Of a stretch of DNA of 64,000 bases, positions 17,265-25,779 are shown one piece after another. The stretch lies in NCBI RefSeq assembly GCF_001644665.1, contig NZ_CP011393.1:1944001-2008000 (forward strand), read 5' to 3'. Each line of letters opens with the position of its first letter. The first letter of the stretch is position 1. The notes under the pieces were generated by a model. That model saw only the letters and a list, made by a program, of their open reading frames with translations. It did no database searches and had not been told where the DNA came from. The DNA is from Fervidobacterium pennivorans (GTDB taxonomy: Bacteria; Thermotogota; Thermotogae; Thermotogales; Fervidobacteriaceae). A program made the translations under genes and the position numbers.

Positions 17265-18215
17265 TTGCGAGTGAAGTGCAAGAAATGCTCGAGTCAAGCC
17301 GTCATCCATCTAAGAGCACATAACATAGCCCTTTGTAAAGAACACTTCATAGAGTTTTTTGAAAATCGAGTTCAAAAAGGTATTTCACACTTCAAGATGT
17401 TCACCAAAAAAGACAGAATCCTTGTAGCAGTTTCGAGTGGAAAAGATAGTTCCGCGGTTCTGTATGCTTTGAAAAGATTGGGTTACGACGTCGAAGGCTT
17501 GTTCTTAAAAATGGGCAGACATACAAATGCTGCGCAACGGGTTGTAAAACAATTAGAAGAGGCAACAGGTGTGAAAGTAAACATTCACGATGTTACCCAA
17601 TACTTTGGAGGTCTCGGCACTGGCGAGATTGCCAAAATTGTTAAAAGGCCTGTTTGTAGTATTTGCGGAATCGTAAGACGCCATTGGATGAATAGATACG
17701 CTGTAGAGAATGGCTTCACTGTCTTAGTAACTGGGCATAACATGGATGATGAGGCAACATTCCTTTTTGGGAATATTATGAATTGGCAAACCGACTACAT
17801 GGCAAGGCAGTGGCCTGTCCTCGAAAAAACCCACGAAAAGTTCGTAAGAAAAGCTAAGCCTTTGATTTACGTCTCGGAGAGAGAAACTTATGCTTATGTG
17901 TTTTTAAACAATATACCATTTATGGAACAAAAATGTCCGTTTGCAAAAGGCGCTACCAGTTCTATGTACAAAAAGCATCTTAATCTACTGGAATCTGAAC
18001 AACCTGGTGTAAAGCATAGGTTTCTGTTCGGTTATTTCGAGAAGTTCAAAGACCAGCTAACTAAAATCCATGAAGTAGAACTTAAAGCTTGTTCAAAATG
18101 TGGATACCCAACAACTGAGGAGAAATGCCAATACTGTAAACTCGAGGAACGGGTTGCTTCATATCTCTTATCAGCAGAGCAAAATTCTGTACAGGAAGGT
18201 AATATAGAGCAGTAA
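17265..18215 (+). CDS. ttuA: tRNA-5-methyluridine54 2-sulfurtransferase (TtuA-like)
   Basis: Thiolates T54 of tRNA to s2T, a heat-stability modification of thermophiles. The visible parts are an N-terminal zinc site (C5, C8, C24, H27), the PP-loop ATP motif SSGKDSS at 57-63, the TGHNMDDEA segment, three cysteines placed like the TtuA Fe-S ligands (C131, C134, C224), and a C-terminal zinc finger (CSKCG ... CQYC). The length of 316 aa is typical. The TTG at 17265 is 4 bases after AAAGGAGG; the GTG at 17271 is the alternative. The related TtcA (C32 thiolation) usually lacks the double zinc fingers. Confidence 0.9.
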   Translation: MRVKCKKCSSQAVIHLRAHNIALCKEHFIEFFENRVQKGISHFKMFTKKDRILVAVSSGKDSSAVLYALKRLGYDVEGLFLKMGRHTNAAQRVVKQLEEATGVKVNIHDVTQYFGGLGTGEIAKIVKRPVCSICGIVRRHWMNRYAVENGFTVLVTGHNMDDEATFLFGNIMNWQTDYMARQWPVLEKTHEKFVRKAKPLIYVSERETYAYVFLNNIPFMEQKCPFAKGATSSMYKKHLNLLESEQPGVKHRFLFGYFEKFKDQLTKIHEVELKACSKCGYPTTEEKCQYCKLEERVASYLLSAEQNSVQEGNIEQ

Positions 18216-18231
18216 AAACAACCATTTTGGG

Positions 18232-19356
18232 ATGGTGAAAACTTTGAAATACAACTCCAAGTTTTTCAAGATAAGGGAAAATGAATTCTCGCTACTTGAT
18301 TACCTACTTATCTTTGTTGTATTAGCGATAATGATTGTTGGTATACTTACACTCAGGAGTGTCGTTAAAGACACTCCCCAACAGGCGCGCTTTACCAAAC
18401 AAATCGTTTGGAACATCCTCGGTATCGCAATTATGCTTTACGTAGTATTCGAAAAAGAAACAAGAATAAAATCATATGCAAAGTATATTTACGTAATTTC
18501 GGTGATGTTGCTTGTTGTTGTCCTTATTTTTGGAAAAACTGTGTACGGTGCACGTCGATGGATTGACATAGGAGCTTTTGATTTGCAACCTTCTGAAATA
18601 TTTAAATTTGCCGTAGTTTTGATGCTGGCTTCTATATTTTCACAGCATCACAAGACCAAAGCGTTGATATTGTCAATAATATCCGTTCTTCCAGCAGGGC
18701 TTATATTCTTAGAACCAGATTTGGGTATGACCTTGCTAATTGGTTTTATCTGGTTCTCTATGTTGCTCGCAAGTGACGTGCAAAAAAAGTATATTTTCAC
18801 AATCGTTGGGACTACGACAGCGTTTATTCCATTTGCCTTTTTCTTTTTGCTTAAAGACTACCAACGTGTGCGAATACTCGCACTCTTTAATCCCGAAGAA
18901 CACTTTAAGGAAGGTGCATACAACGTTATAATGTCGAGGTCCGTGATTGCCAACGGTGGGGTTTTCGGAACTGGCTACGAATTGGGAACAGGCACAAACA
19001 TGCATATTGTCCCTATGCAACACACCGATTTCATCTTTTCGGCTTTTGCAGAGCAATTTGGTATAGTTGGCAGTTTCATCTTGCTGGGGTTATATGCTAC
19101 AATATTACTGGCGGGTTTAATCCAAGTGGGACGTTATAAAGATGACTTCTGGGAATTTGTTGCAATTGGTGTGTGTTCTGTCTTTGCTTTCCACGTGTTC
19201 GAAAATGTAGGGATGAATCTTGGAGTACTCCCAGTGACCGGTATTCCTTTGCCATTTATAAGTTACGGAGGCACTTCAACGTTGGTGTTCTCCGCACTTG
19301 TAGGACTTTTGATTAAAGCCCGAGCTGTGTCTAAAAAGGCTCGCCAGGTTATGTGA
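18232..19356 (+). CDS. rodA: rod-shape peptidoglycan glycosyltransferase RodA (SEDS family)
   Basis: Integral membrane SEDS protein of 374 aa that polymerises glycan strands from lipid II during lateral wall growth. About ten transmembrane helices are visible. Family motifs include ARRWIDIGAFDLQPSEIFKF, the extracellular GTGTNMHIVPMQHTDFIFSAFAEQFG loop region and GIPLPFISYGGTS near the end. FtsW is the paralogue; the short loops and the context with wall and shape genes favour RodA. MreB is encoded at 48-49 kb. The cognate class B PBP is not in the window. Confidence 0.9.
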   Translation: MVKTLKYNSKFFKIRENEFSLLDYLLIFVVLAIMIVGILTLRSVVKDTPQQARFTKQIVWNILGIAIMLYVVFEKETRIKSYAKYIYVISVMLLVVVLIFGKTVYGARRWIDIGAFDLQPSEIFKFAVVLMLASIFSQHHKTKALILSIISVLPAGLIFLEPDLGMTLLIGFIWFSMLLASDVQKKYIFTIVGTTTAFIPFAFFFLLKDYQRVRILALFNPEEHFKEGAYNVIMSRSVIANGGVFGTGYELGTGTNMHIVPMQHTDFIFSAFAEQFGIVGSFILLGLYATILLAGLIQVGRYKDDFWEFVAIGVCSVFAFHVFENVGMNLGVLPVTGIPLPFISYGGTSTLVFSALVGLLIKARAVSKKARQVM

Positions 19357-19413
19357 AGCAAATGAGTAGAAAGCACTTGATACTTAATTCTGAGTTTTGA
19401 GGAGTGGTAAAGG

Positions 19414-20055
19414 ATGCCTATCGCTAAGAAGAAAAAAACCAAAGATTTTTCTTCTTTCTTTGGGATGCTGTTCTTCACAATCGTTATTGTATCTGTAATT
19501 CTCTCCGTTGGAAACTTTGTTCGTTACTCCCAACTGCTAAAACAATATAACGAACTGAAGGAGTATGTGAATAATAAAGTCTCAGAAATGAAGGCAGAAA
19601 ACGAAAAGCTCAAGGACCTCCTTGCACCCAACTCACTGGTTGACAAATACATTGCAGCGGCGAATTATCTGCGAGATTTTGGATACGATTTCGAAAAGAT
19701 ACTTGTCGCCTTAAACGATGATCCGACAACCGGTTATTTTATGGTGTTCGTGGTCGGCAATGAAACTAGCTGGTTCACAGTAAAAGACAAAGAAAAAACA
19801 TACTTCAGCGGAGAGTTAAAACCTGGACTCTCTAACTACAGATTCTTTTATTTCAAAGAGCCTCGGATAAAAACGAATTACGATATAATTGTTCCCCCCA
19901 ACGCAACTATAACTGTTGGGAAGGCGGGGAAAGTGTATCTGCTCTTCTATGGTGTAGGATTAAAATTCCATCCTACTAAGGTTGTTCAGTTAACGGAAAC
20001 CTCATACGAAAACTTTGCCGCTAAATTCTCATTATATATTCCGGGCAATCAATAG
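19414..20055 (+). CDS. hypothetical single-pass membrane protein with coiled coil
   Basis: A 213-aa protein with a basic cytoplasmic N-terminus (MPIAKKKKTK), one transmembrane helix at about 14-35, a heptad coiled coil at about 40-70 (QYNELKEYVNNKVSEMKAENEK) and a ~140-residue beta-rich domain. The topology resembles FtsL/DivIC-type bitopic proteins, but there is no sequence match I recognise. It is 57 bases downstream of rodA in the same direction and probably in the same transcript, so a link to wall synthesis is possible by context only. The ATG follows GAGGAGTGG. Confidence 0.78.
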   Translation: MPIAKKKKTKDFSSFFGMLFFTIVIVSVILSVGNFVRYSQLLKQYNELKEYVNNKVSEMKAENEKLKDLLAPNSLVDKYIAAANYLRDFGYDFEKILVALNDDPTTGYFMVFVVGNETSWFTVKDKEKTYFSGELKPGLSNYRFFYFKEPRIKTNYDIIVPPNATITVGKAGKVYLLFYGVGLKFHPTKVVQLTETSYENFAAKFSLYIPGNQ

Positions 20056-20075
20056 TGCATAGGCGTTCTTGAGCG

Positions 20076-20110
20076 AAAAAAAAACCGGGCACTTTTTGTG
20101 CCCGATCTTT
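20076..20110 (-). terminator. bidirectional terminator between the membrane-protein gene and the tRNA genes
   Basis: Seven-base perfect arms (20086-20092 and 20098-20104, CGGGCAC/GTGCCCG) with a T5 loop. On the minus strand nine T residues follow, ending the tRNA transcript; on the plus strand ATCTTTTCT follows, which can end the rodA transcript. Confidence 0.85.
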
Positions 20111-20112
20111 TC

Positions 20113-20189
20113 TGGTAGCGGGGGTGGGATTTGAACCCACGACCTTTGGGTTATGAGCCCAACGAGCTGCCAGACTGCTCTACCCCGCG
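20113..20189 (-). tRNA. initiator tRNA-fMet (anticodon CAT)
   Basis: A 77-base gene with encoded CCA. The anticodon loop CTCATAA is flanked by GGG/CCC, the three G-C pairs characteristic of initiators. The acceptor stem starts CGCGGGG and ends CCCCGCT, so the first pair is a C1-U72 mismatch, the unpaired 1-72 position required of an initiator. The T-arm is GTGGG TTCAAAT CCCAC. The D-loop contains the usual AG..GG elements. Confidence 0.96.
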
Positions 20190-20228
20190 ACGTCTATCTA
20201 TGTTAGCCTTCATTCGATTACACCCAGC

Positions 20229-20318
20229 TGGTGCCGGGGATCGGAGTCGAACCGACACGGGAGTCTAACTCCCAGCGGATTTTAAGTCCGCTGCGTCTGC
20301 CAATTCCGCCACCCCGGC
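20229..20318 (-). tRNA. tRNA-Leu (anticodon TAA)
   Basis: A 90-base class II tRNA with encoded CCA. The acceptor is GCCGGGG/CCCCGGC, the anticodon loop CTTAAAA carries TAA, and a long variable arm (GGGAGTTAGACTCCC) forms its own stem. The T-arm is GTCGG TTCGACT CCGAT. It lies upstream of tRNA-fMet in the same transcript, separated by 39 bases. Confidence 0.96.
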
Positions 20319-20328
20319 TCCGTTGGAT

Positions 20329-20358
20329 ATTATACCACCATGTTTTGAATCCTGTCAA
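20329..20358 (-). promoter_or_regulatory. near-consensus promoter of the tRNA-Leu/tRNA-fMet operon
   Basis: On the minus strand a perfect TTGACA (20353-20358) and a perfect TATAAT (20329-20334) are separated by 18 bases, just upstream of the tRNA-Leu 5' end. This is the strongest promoter I can see in the window. Confidence 0.88.
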
Positions 20359-20367
20359 GAGTAATTG

Positions 20368-22089
20368 TTATGCCTCAGCTATGATTTTCAATACAGCATC
20401 CTTCATTACAGAAAGTTTCTTTTTTGCTTCCTCTTTTACTTTATCAACTGTATAGATATACACCTTCAATTTTGGCTCAGTTCCAGATGGTCTTATCGCA
20501 TACCACGAACCATCACTGAGGAAGAACCTAAGTACATTTGAAGCGGGGATATGCTTTTCAACTTCCCCGATGAAGTTTCCATTCGCATCGTACACCTTTC
20601 GCTCCAAATAGTCAATGTATTTAACCAAATCCAACGTTCCAATTTCTTTTGGATACCTCCTTCTAAAGACTTCCATGATGCGTCTGATTTTTTCCATACC
20701 TTTAAGCCCTTCGTACACCAAAGAAAAGTTGTCTTCAAGATAGTAACCGTAGGTCTTGTACAGCAACTCAAGAACATCTATAAGAGTTTTGCCTTGCTTT
20801 TTGTAATACGCAGCCATTTCTGAAATTATCATCGACATCATCACACCGTCTTTGTCCCTAACAAAATCTCCAGTAACATACCCTATGCTCTCTTCATATC
20901 CGAACTGGAAAGAATACTTACCTTCGAGTTCATTTTCAAGCCCACATATGTTTTTGAATCCGGTTAATGTTTCAAATGTCTCAACACCATATGTCTTGGC
21001 GATGAGCTTACCAAGGTCGCCGGTTACTATGGATTTGATGATTATTCCGTTTTTCGGGAGTATCCCCTTTTTCTTTCTTTGAGAGAGCAGATATTCTATC
21101 AGCAACGCTCCGGTTTGGTTACCGTTCAGCGCAATATACTCCCCGTTATGTTTCACCATAACCGCATTCCTATCTGCATCTGGGTCCGTTGCAAGAATTA
21201 TGTCTGCATCTCTCTTTTTTGCATATTCAAGAGCAAGATTAAATGCCTTCAAGTCCTCTGGATTTGGATATTCGACTGTTGGAAACTCTCCATCTGGGTT
21301 CTCTTGCTCAGGAACGATAAAGTAATTCGTAAACCCGCGTTTATCAAGGACATGCCTTACGAATCGCCCACCTGTTCCATGAAGTGGAGTATAAACAATG
21401 GATATATTTTTGTCTATATCATCACAAAGAGCCAAGGAAAGTACCTTTTCAAAATAAGCATTATCAACTTCAGAACCCACTATCTTTATTAATCCTTTCG
21501 ATATCGCCTCGTCAAAATCTATCTTCTTTATCATACCAAAATTCGTTATCTTTTTTATATTCTCCTCAATAGGTTTGGCTATATCATCGGTAATCTGTGA
21601 ACCTTTTTCCCAATAGACCTTGTATCCGTTGTATTCAGGAGGATTGTGACTTGCGGTGATGACAATACCTGAAGCAGTTCCAAGATACCGAACTGCAAAA
21701 GAAAGAACCGGTGTTGGTCTAATGTCGTCAAATAAGTAAACTTGTATTCCATTCGCTGCCAACACTTGTGCCGTTATCCTTGCGAATTCTTTCGACATCC
21801 TTCTCACATCGTAGGCAATTACCACTCCACGTTTTGCGTATCCCTCTCCGCAGCTGTTTATATAATCGGCAAGACCTTGAGTTGCCTGAGAAACCGTGTA
21901 TATGTTCATACGGTTTGTTCCAGCACCTATCTTTCCCCTTAATCCTGCGGTTCCAAACTCCAAGTCAAGTAGGAACCTCTCCTTTATCTCCTCTTCGTTA
22001 CCCTCTATCGCTCTAAGTTCTTCCTTTGTCTTTTCATCAACGTAAGGACTTTCAAGCCACTTCCTATATTCAGCCATATAATCCCTCAT
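20368..22089 (-). CDS. phosphoglucomutase / phosphomannomutase (alpha-D-phosphohexomutase)
   Basis: Interconverts hexose 1- and 6-phosphates. All four family motifs are present: the phosphoserine loop TASHNPPEYNGYK, the Mg loop DPDADR, the sugar-binding GYEESIGY and the phosphate-binding RPSGTEPK. I start at the ATG at 22089 (GGGGAGG 9 bases upstream), giving 573 aa, the usual size of the long PgcA-like subfamily; a start at 22149 would run into the SIMPL gene. Whether glucose or mannose is preferred cannot be read from the motifs. It follows the SIMPL gene by 46 bases, probably in one transcript. Confidence 0.93.
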   Translation of the reverse strand: MRDYMAEYRKWLESPYVDEKTKEELRAIEGNEEEIKERFLLDLEFGTAGLRGKIGAGTNRMNIYTVSQATQGLADYINSCGEGYAKRGVVIAYDVRRMSKEFARITAQVLAANGIQVYLFDDIRPTPVLSFAVRYLGTASGIVITASHNPPEYNGYKVYWEKGSQITDDIAKPIEENIKKITNFGMIKKIDFDEAISKGLIKIVGSEVDNAYFEKVLSLALCDDIDKNISIVYTPLHGTGGRFVRHVLDKRGFTNYFIVPEQENPDGEFPTVEYPNPEDLKAFNLALEYAKKRDADIILATDPDADRNAVMVKHNGEYIALNGNQTGALLIEYLLSQRKKKGILPKNGIIIKSIVTGDLGKLIAKTYGVETFETLTGFKNICGLENELEGKYSFQFGYEESIGYVTGDFVRDKDGVMMSMIISEMAAYYKKQGKTLIDVLELLYKTYGYYLEDNFSLVYEGLKGMEKIRRIMEVFRRRYPKEIGTLDLVKYIDYLERKVYDANGNFIGEVEKHIPASNVLRFFLSDGSWYAIRPSGTEPKLKVYIYTVDKVKEEAKKKLSVMKDAVLKIIAEA

Positions 22090-22135
22090 AAGCCTTAACC
22101 TCCCCTTTTCTGAAAGCTTTCCAACTTTCAAATTA

Positions 22136-22885
22136 TCATTTCGCCTCAAACGTGATATTAACTGTGACCATTATTTCTTTTTCCTTCGTAGATGTATCAT
22201 AAGTTCCGTAGTCGCTAATCTCAACACTATTTGGCGCAAGCACCTGAACCACTCCACTTTTTGCACTTATTACCTTGCCTATTCTCAAGCCTCCACTCTT
22301 CGCAATCTCTTCAGCCCTTCTTCTGGCATCTCTAACAGCACTTGAAAGCAGTTGAACACGTTTCTCAGCAAGCTTTGAATAGTAGTATTCTACAGGGTTT
22401 GCTTGAAATGCTACACCGAGGTCTAAGATTTCTTGAGTGATATTCTTAACTTTTTCAGCTATACCGCTGACATCGCTTGTTTGAACATCGATATGCTGTG
22501 TTAAAACGTATTGTCTTTCCGTTGCCTGCCCCGGTTCCATATAAAGCTCTGTCACACTTATCGCCGATAATGAAATTTCTTCATCAGCTATGCCATACTT
22601 TTTAAAAGCCTCCAAAACCCTCTTTTCGTATTCCTTCATCAACCTAAACCCCTGGTTTAATTTGGGTTCTGATACTTTAACCGAATAGCTTGACGACCAC
22701 CTCGCAATATCTGAAACAACCAGTTCCCTTGCACTTCCCGTTACGGACAGTGTCTTTTGTGGTAATTTTGAAATATAGAAAAAGTAACCGAAGACAGCCA
22801 TACCAACAACAAAAGTCACACCTAAAACAAATGAAGCCACTACAATTGGCTGCACCTTTTCGGTGTTCCCTTCGCTCCTTCTCAT
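22136..22885 (-). CDS. SIMPL (DUF541) domain membrane-anchored protein
   Basis: A 249-aa protein with one N-terminal transmembrane helix (about 14-37) and an extracytoplasmic SIMPL domain. The domain starts KTLSVTGSAR and contains the family-typical YYYSKLAEKRVQLLSSAVRDARRRAEEIA helix and a C-terminal EIMVTVNITFEAK strand. SIMPL proteins are periplasmic or surface proteins of poorly defined function, linked to stress in some bacteria. The ATG at 22885 has GGAGGTG 6 bases upstream. It probably heads a two-gene unit with the phosphohexomutase. Confidence 0.9.
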   Translation of the reverse strand: MRRSEGNTEKVQPIVVASFVLGVTFVVGMAVFGYFFYISKLPQKTLSVTGSARELVVSDIARWSSSYSVKVSEPKLNQGFRLMKEYEKRVLEAFKKYGIADEEISLSAISVTELYMEPGQATERQYVLTQHIDVQTSDVSGIAEKVKNITQEILDLGVAFQANPVEYYYSKLAEKRVQLLSSAVRDARRRAEEIAKSGGLRIGKVISAKSGVVQVLAPNSVEISDYGTYDTSTKEKEIMVTVNITFEAK

Positions 22886-22913
22886 AAAAATCACCTCCCG
22901 GTGCTCTGAAACT

Positions 22914-22919
22914 ATTATA
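22914..22919 (-). promoter_or_regulatory. -10 box upstream of the SIMPL gene
   Basis: TATAAT on the minus strand about 29 bases before the start codon, just downstream of the terminator of the previous gene. The -35 region is only T-rich. Confidence 0.5.
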
Positions 22920-22948
22920 TCATAACTGATAAAAACATAAAAAGTGTG

Positions 22949-22973
22949 AAAAAATGCGGGCTTTTAGCCCGCA
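22949..22973 (-). terminator. rho-independent terminator
   Basis: Eight-base arms (22955-22962 and 22966-22973, TGCGGGCT/AGCCCGCA), a 3-base loop and six T residues on the minus strand. It ends the transcript of the small gene at 23019-23276. Confidence 0.88.
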
Positions 22974-23018
22974 CGTTTTGTGATTTGCTATTTCGTTCCT
23001 GTCCTAAAAAGTTCCAAC

Positions 23019-23276
23019 TCATTCCTGAACCTCTACTCCTACTTCTTTTAACCATCCCTTGATATCCATTCCTGACCATGCCATAACTCTCATTTCTGTA
23101 ATTGCGTTATCAACGATGTCTTTGTAAAGCATCTGAGCAATAATGTCATCGGAAGCCTTGAGTTTTGCTAAAAAGTCTTTCAAATCTTCTTCAGGATTTC
23201 CGTTCAGCTTAATCTTTTTGTTGAGAATATCAAGTTCGTAAGTCAGTGTAAAATTCTTAACTACTTTCTTCTCCAT
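23019..23276 (-). CDS. small hypothetical protein
   Basis: An 85-aa, mostly helical, soluble protein (MEKKVVKNFTLTYELDI ... GWLKEVGVEVQE). No family is recognised. It has its own promoter and its own terminator, so it is a free-standing transcription unit. That argues for a real gene rather than a spurious frame. The start is uncertain: the ATG at 23276 is 6 bases after GGGGGTG, and an ATG at 23282 and a GTG at 23285 are in the same frame. Confidence 0.72.
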   Translation of the reverse strand: MEKKVVKNFTLTYELDILNKKIKLNGNPEEDLKDFLAKLKASDDIIAQMLYKDIVDNAITEMRVMAWSGMDIKGWLKEVGVEVQE

Positions 23277-23312
23277 TTGCATCACCCCCGAGCTAACTAA
23301 GGTCCTGGGGTT

Positions 23313-23341
23313 ATTATATCATAAAAAACCAAAATGTGCAA
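23313..23341 (-). promoter_or_regulatory. sigma-70 type promoter of the small gene at 23019-23276
   Basis: TTGCAC (23336-23341) and TATAAT (23313-23318) on the minus strand with exactly 17 bases between them, about 37 bases before the start codon. Confidence 0.72.
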
Positions 23342-23379
23342 TTAGAGGTCGAAAAGTTAATTTTTCTTATTATTTCTTT

Positions 23380-23880
23380 TTATTTCATCATTTCTTTTCT
23401 TCTTTCTTCCATTATCTTTTTCAACTGTTGTGCGAGTGCTGTCCGCGTTTTCGTATCGAGATGGTCGATAAACAATACACCATCAAGATGGTCATATTCA
23501 TGTTGGAATATACGAGCAGGGTAACCTTCCAAAAGTTCTTCATGATACACTCCATGCTCATCTTGGTATCGCACCCGCACCCATTTATATCTCCACACAT
23601 CGGCAAAGACCCCAGGGATGCTCAAACAACCTTCTTCACCGAGTTCTTTCTCGTCAGAGTGTTCTATAATCTCAGGATTAACAATCATCTTAAATCCACT
23701 TCCGTCATCCATACCGAAAAATCTGAGAGATATACCTACCTGTGGTGCAGCAAGCCCCACACCATCTTCTGCATACATGGTCATCTTGAATTCCTCCAAG
23801 ATAGCACGAACTTGAGCAAAATCTGTCACAGGTTGTGCTTTTTTTCTCAAAACAGGATCACCTAAAATTCTGACCTTCAC
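23380..23880 (-). CDS. def: peptide deformylase
   Basis: Removes the N-formyl group from nascent proteins; an Fe(II)/Zn enzyme. The three family motifs are complete: GVGLAAPQVG, EEGCLSIPG (metal Cys) and QHEYDHLDG (two metal His and catalytic Glu). I choose the GTG at 23880 (GGAGGG 8 bases upstream), giving 166 aa; the open frame to 23904 would add a non-family N-terminus. It overlaps surE by 23 bases and is the last gene of the thiN-dxr-rseP-ispG-surE-def series. Its functional partner fmt is at the far end of the window. Confidence 0.96.
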   Translation of the reverse strand: MKVRILGDPVLRKKAQPVTDFAQVRAILEEFKMTMYAEDGVGLAAPQVGISLRFFGMDDGSGFKMIVNPEIIEHSDEKELGEEGCLSIPGVFADVWRYKWVRVRYQDEHGVYHEELLEGYPARIFQHEYDHLDGVLFIDHLDTKTRTALAQQLKKIMEERRKEMMK

Positions 23881-24637
23881 CGTAAATTCCCTCCAGTTCT
23901 TCAAGCAATTTTTCGTTCGTCATAAATATCGTTATCGGTGTTACAGATATGTACCCTTCTTGCAACGCTTTATAATCTGCCTTAGGGTCCGGGTCATCCT
24001 CTATTATATCACCAAGCATCCAGTAATACTCACGCCCGGAAGGGTCTATACGCTTTTCGAAATAATCTTCGTATCTGCGTTTGCTCTGTCTTGTAAGCTT
24101 CCATCCCTTGACTTCTTCGTAAGGTATCGAAGGAACGTTTATGTTTAGAGCTGTAAATTTAGGGATGAGTTTTAGGTCAAATTCTCTCAAAAATTTCACA
24201 AGAAACTTTGCTGCTGTATCGTAAAGGGGGTCTTTAAAATCAGCTACAGAAATAGCTATAGAAGGTATACCAGCAATCGCTCCTTCAAGAGCCCCACTCA
24301 CTGTTCCGGAATAAACCACATCAGTTCCTAAGTTTTCTCCTCGGTTAATTCCGCTTATGACAACATCCGGGGTAATTCCTTTTTCTTTATAAATCACATC
24401 CAAACCTATTTTCACACAGTCAGCAGGTGTCCCTGAAACTGCATACATCTCAAATGGTTCGTTTATATCCAATTTCCTTGCCCATAATGGAAATCTAAGT
24501 GTTATGCCGTGTCCAACTGCGCTTTGCTCAGATTCGGGGGCACTCACGATTACATGGTGTTCCTTACTTAAATACCGTGCGGCACACAGTATACCTGGAG
24601 CAGTGACACCGTCATCGTTTACAAGTAGTATGTTCAT
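23858..24637 (-). CDS. surE: 5'/3'-nucleotidase SurE
   Basis: Metal-dependent nucleoside monophosphate phosphatase of 259 aa. The N-terminal NDDGVTAPGI holds the metal aspartates. SGTPADCVKIGLD and VISGINRGENLG are the other conserved segments, and YSGTVSGALEGAI completes the core. The ATG at 24637 is 7 bases after AGGGGG; the ATG at 24643 is too close to it. It lies 24 bases downstream of ispG. Confidence 0.96.
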   Translation of the reverse strand: MNILLVNDDGVTAPGILCAARYLSKEHHVIVSAPESEQSAVGHGITLRFPLWARKLDINEPFEMYAVSGTPADCVKIGLDVIYKEKGITPDVVISGINRGENLGTDVVYSGTVSGALEGAIAGIPSIAISVADFKDPLYDTAAKFLVKFLREFDLKLIPKFTALNINVPSIPYEEVKGWKLTRQSKRRYEDYFEKRIDPSGREYYWMLGDIIEDDPDPKADYKALQEGYISVTPITIFMTNEKLLEELEGIYGEGQNFR

Positions 24638-24660
24638 TCTCATTCCCCCTTAAAAAACTA

Positions 24661-25770
24661 TTAACACGTTTTATCTTTTCTGTCCGCCAAAATTTGATTT
24701 ATCAATTCCTTTAATTTTATCAGACCTTCGTCAAATTTGTAAGTCCCTATTATCTTTCCTCTGTAGAAAACCACAACCCCATCCTTAACACCAGCAATTC
24801 CAACATCGGCGTCCTTCCCCTCACCTATTCCATTTACCACACAACCTAAAACAGAAATTGTTATATCTTCCTGCACATCAGCCACAAGTTTCTCCACTTC
24901 CAAAGCAACAGCTTCAACATCAAAAACGGTCCTTGCACAAGTAGGACAGGCAACTACGTTTGGACCTTTTCTTAAGTGAAGTGCTGTCAATAATTTCTTT
25001 GCCGCAATTACTTCGTTCAACGGGTCTCCAGCAATCGAGATTCTTAATGTATCCACTATGCCTTCAAGTATCAATGTTCCAATAGCGATGGATGATTTTA
25101 TGAGCGAGTTGTAAAGCGTACCTGCTTCAGTTACACCAACATGAAGTGGATAATCTACAATCTTAGCCACATATCTGTTAGACTCTATAGTTTCAATCAC
25201 ATCAGAGCTCTTCACAGATATAACGATATCTTCAAATCCATGTTTTTCTAATATCCTAACTTCCCTAAGTGCAGCTTCTGCTAAGGCTTGTGCAGGTGGT
25301 AAATGCTCTAAATCCTTAGGCAAAGACCCACTGTTTGCTCCAACTCTTATCGGTATACCTCGTTCCTTTGCGGCTTTAACTACTTCAGCAACTTTCGATT
25401 CGCTCCCTATATTGCCAGGGTTGATTCTTATCTTATCGATACCATGTTTTATAGCCTCCAATGCTATCCTGTAGTCAAAATGTATATCGCCAACCAACGG
25501 GACTTCGGCATTTAGTTCTCTCAGTCTCTCTTTAATGACACCAACTTTACGCGCACTTTCCAGGTCTGGGAGAGATATTCTAACAATTTCACATCCGGCA
25601 TCAACAAGAGTTTTTATTTGCTTTACCGTAGCTTCAACATCCTTTGTATCAGTATTTGTCATTGATTGTATAATTATCGAAGCATCCCCGCCGATAATAA
25701 GATTTCCAACCCTTACCGTCCTTGATATTCTCTTAGTTATCAATGTTTTCACAACCTTTCCGACTTTCAT
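24661..25770 (-). CDS. ispG: 4-hydroxy-3-methylbut-2-en-1-yl diphosphate synthase
   Basis: [4Fe-4S] enzyme of the MEP isoprenoid pathway. IQSMTNTDTKDVEATVKQI marks the start of the TIM barrel. GDIHFDYRIALEA and RINPGNIG follow, and the C-terminal cluster domain has CPTC and a later VLGCVVNGIGEGKDADVGIAG. At about 369 aa it is the compact bacterial type. The ATG at 25770 is preferred; a TTG at 25779, adjoining the rseP stop, is possible. It is immediately downstream of rseP, and dxr is one gene further up. Confidence 0.96.
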   Translation of the reverse strand: MKVGKVVKTLITKRISRTVRVGNLIIGGDASIIIQSMTNTDTKDVEATVKQIKTLVDAGCEIVRISLPDLESARKVGVIKERLRELNAEVPLVGDIHFDYRIALEAIKHGIDKIRINPGNIGSESKVAEVVKAAKERGIPIRVGANSGSLPKDLEHLPPAQALAEAALREVRILEKHGFEDIVISVKSSDVIETIESNRYVAKIVDYPLHVGVTEAGTLYNSLIKSSIAIGTLILEGIVDTLRISIAGDPLNEVIAAKKLLTALHLRKGPNVVACPTCARTVFDVEAVALEVEKLVADVQEDITISVLGCVVNGIGEGKDADVGIAGVKDGVVVFYRGKIIGTYKFDEGLIKLKELINQILADRKDKTC

Positions 25771-25779
25771 GCTTTTCAA

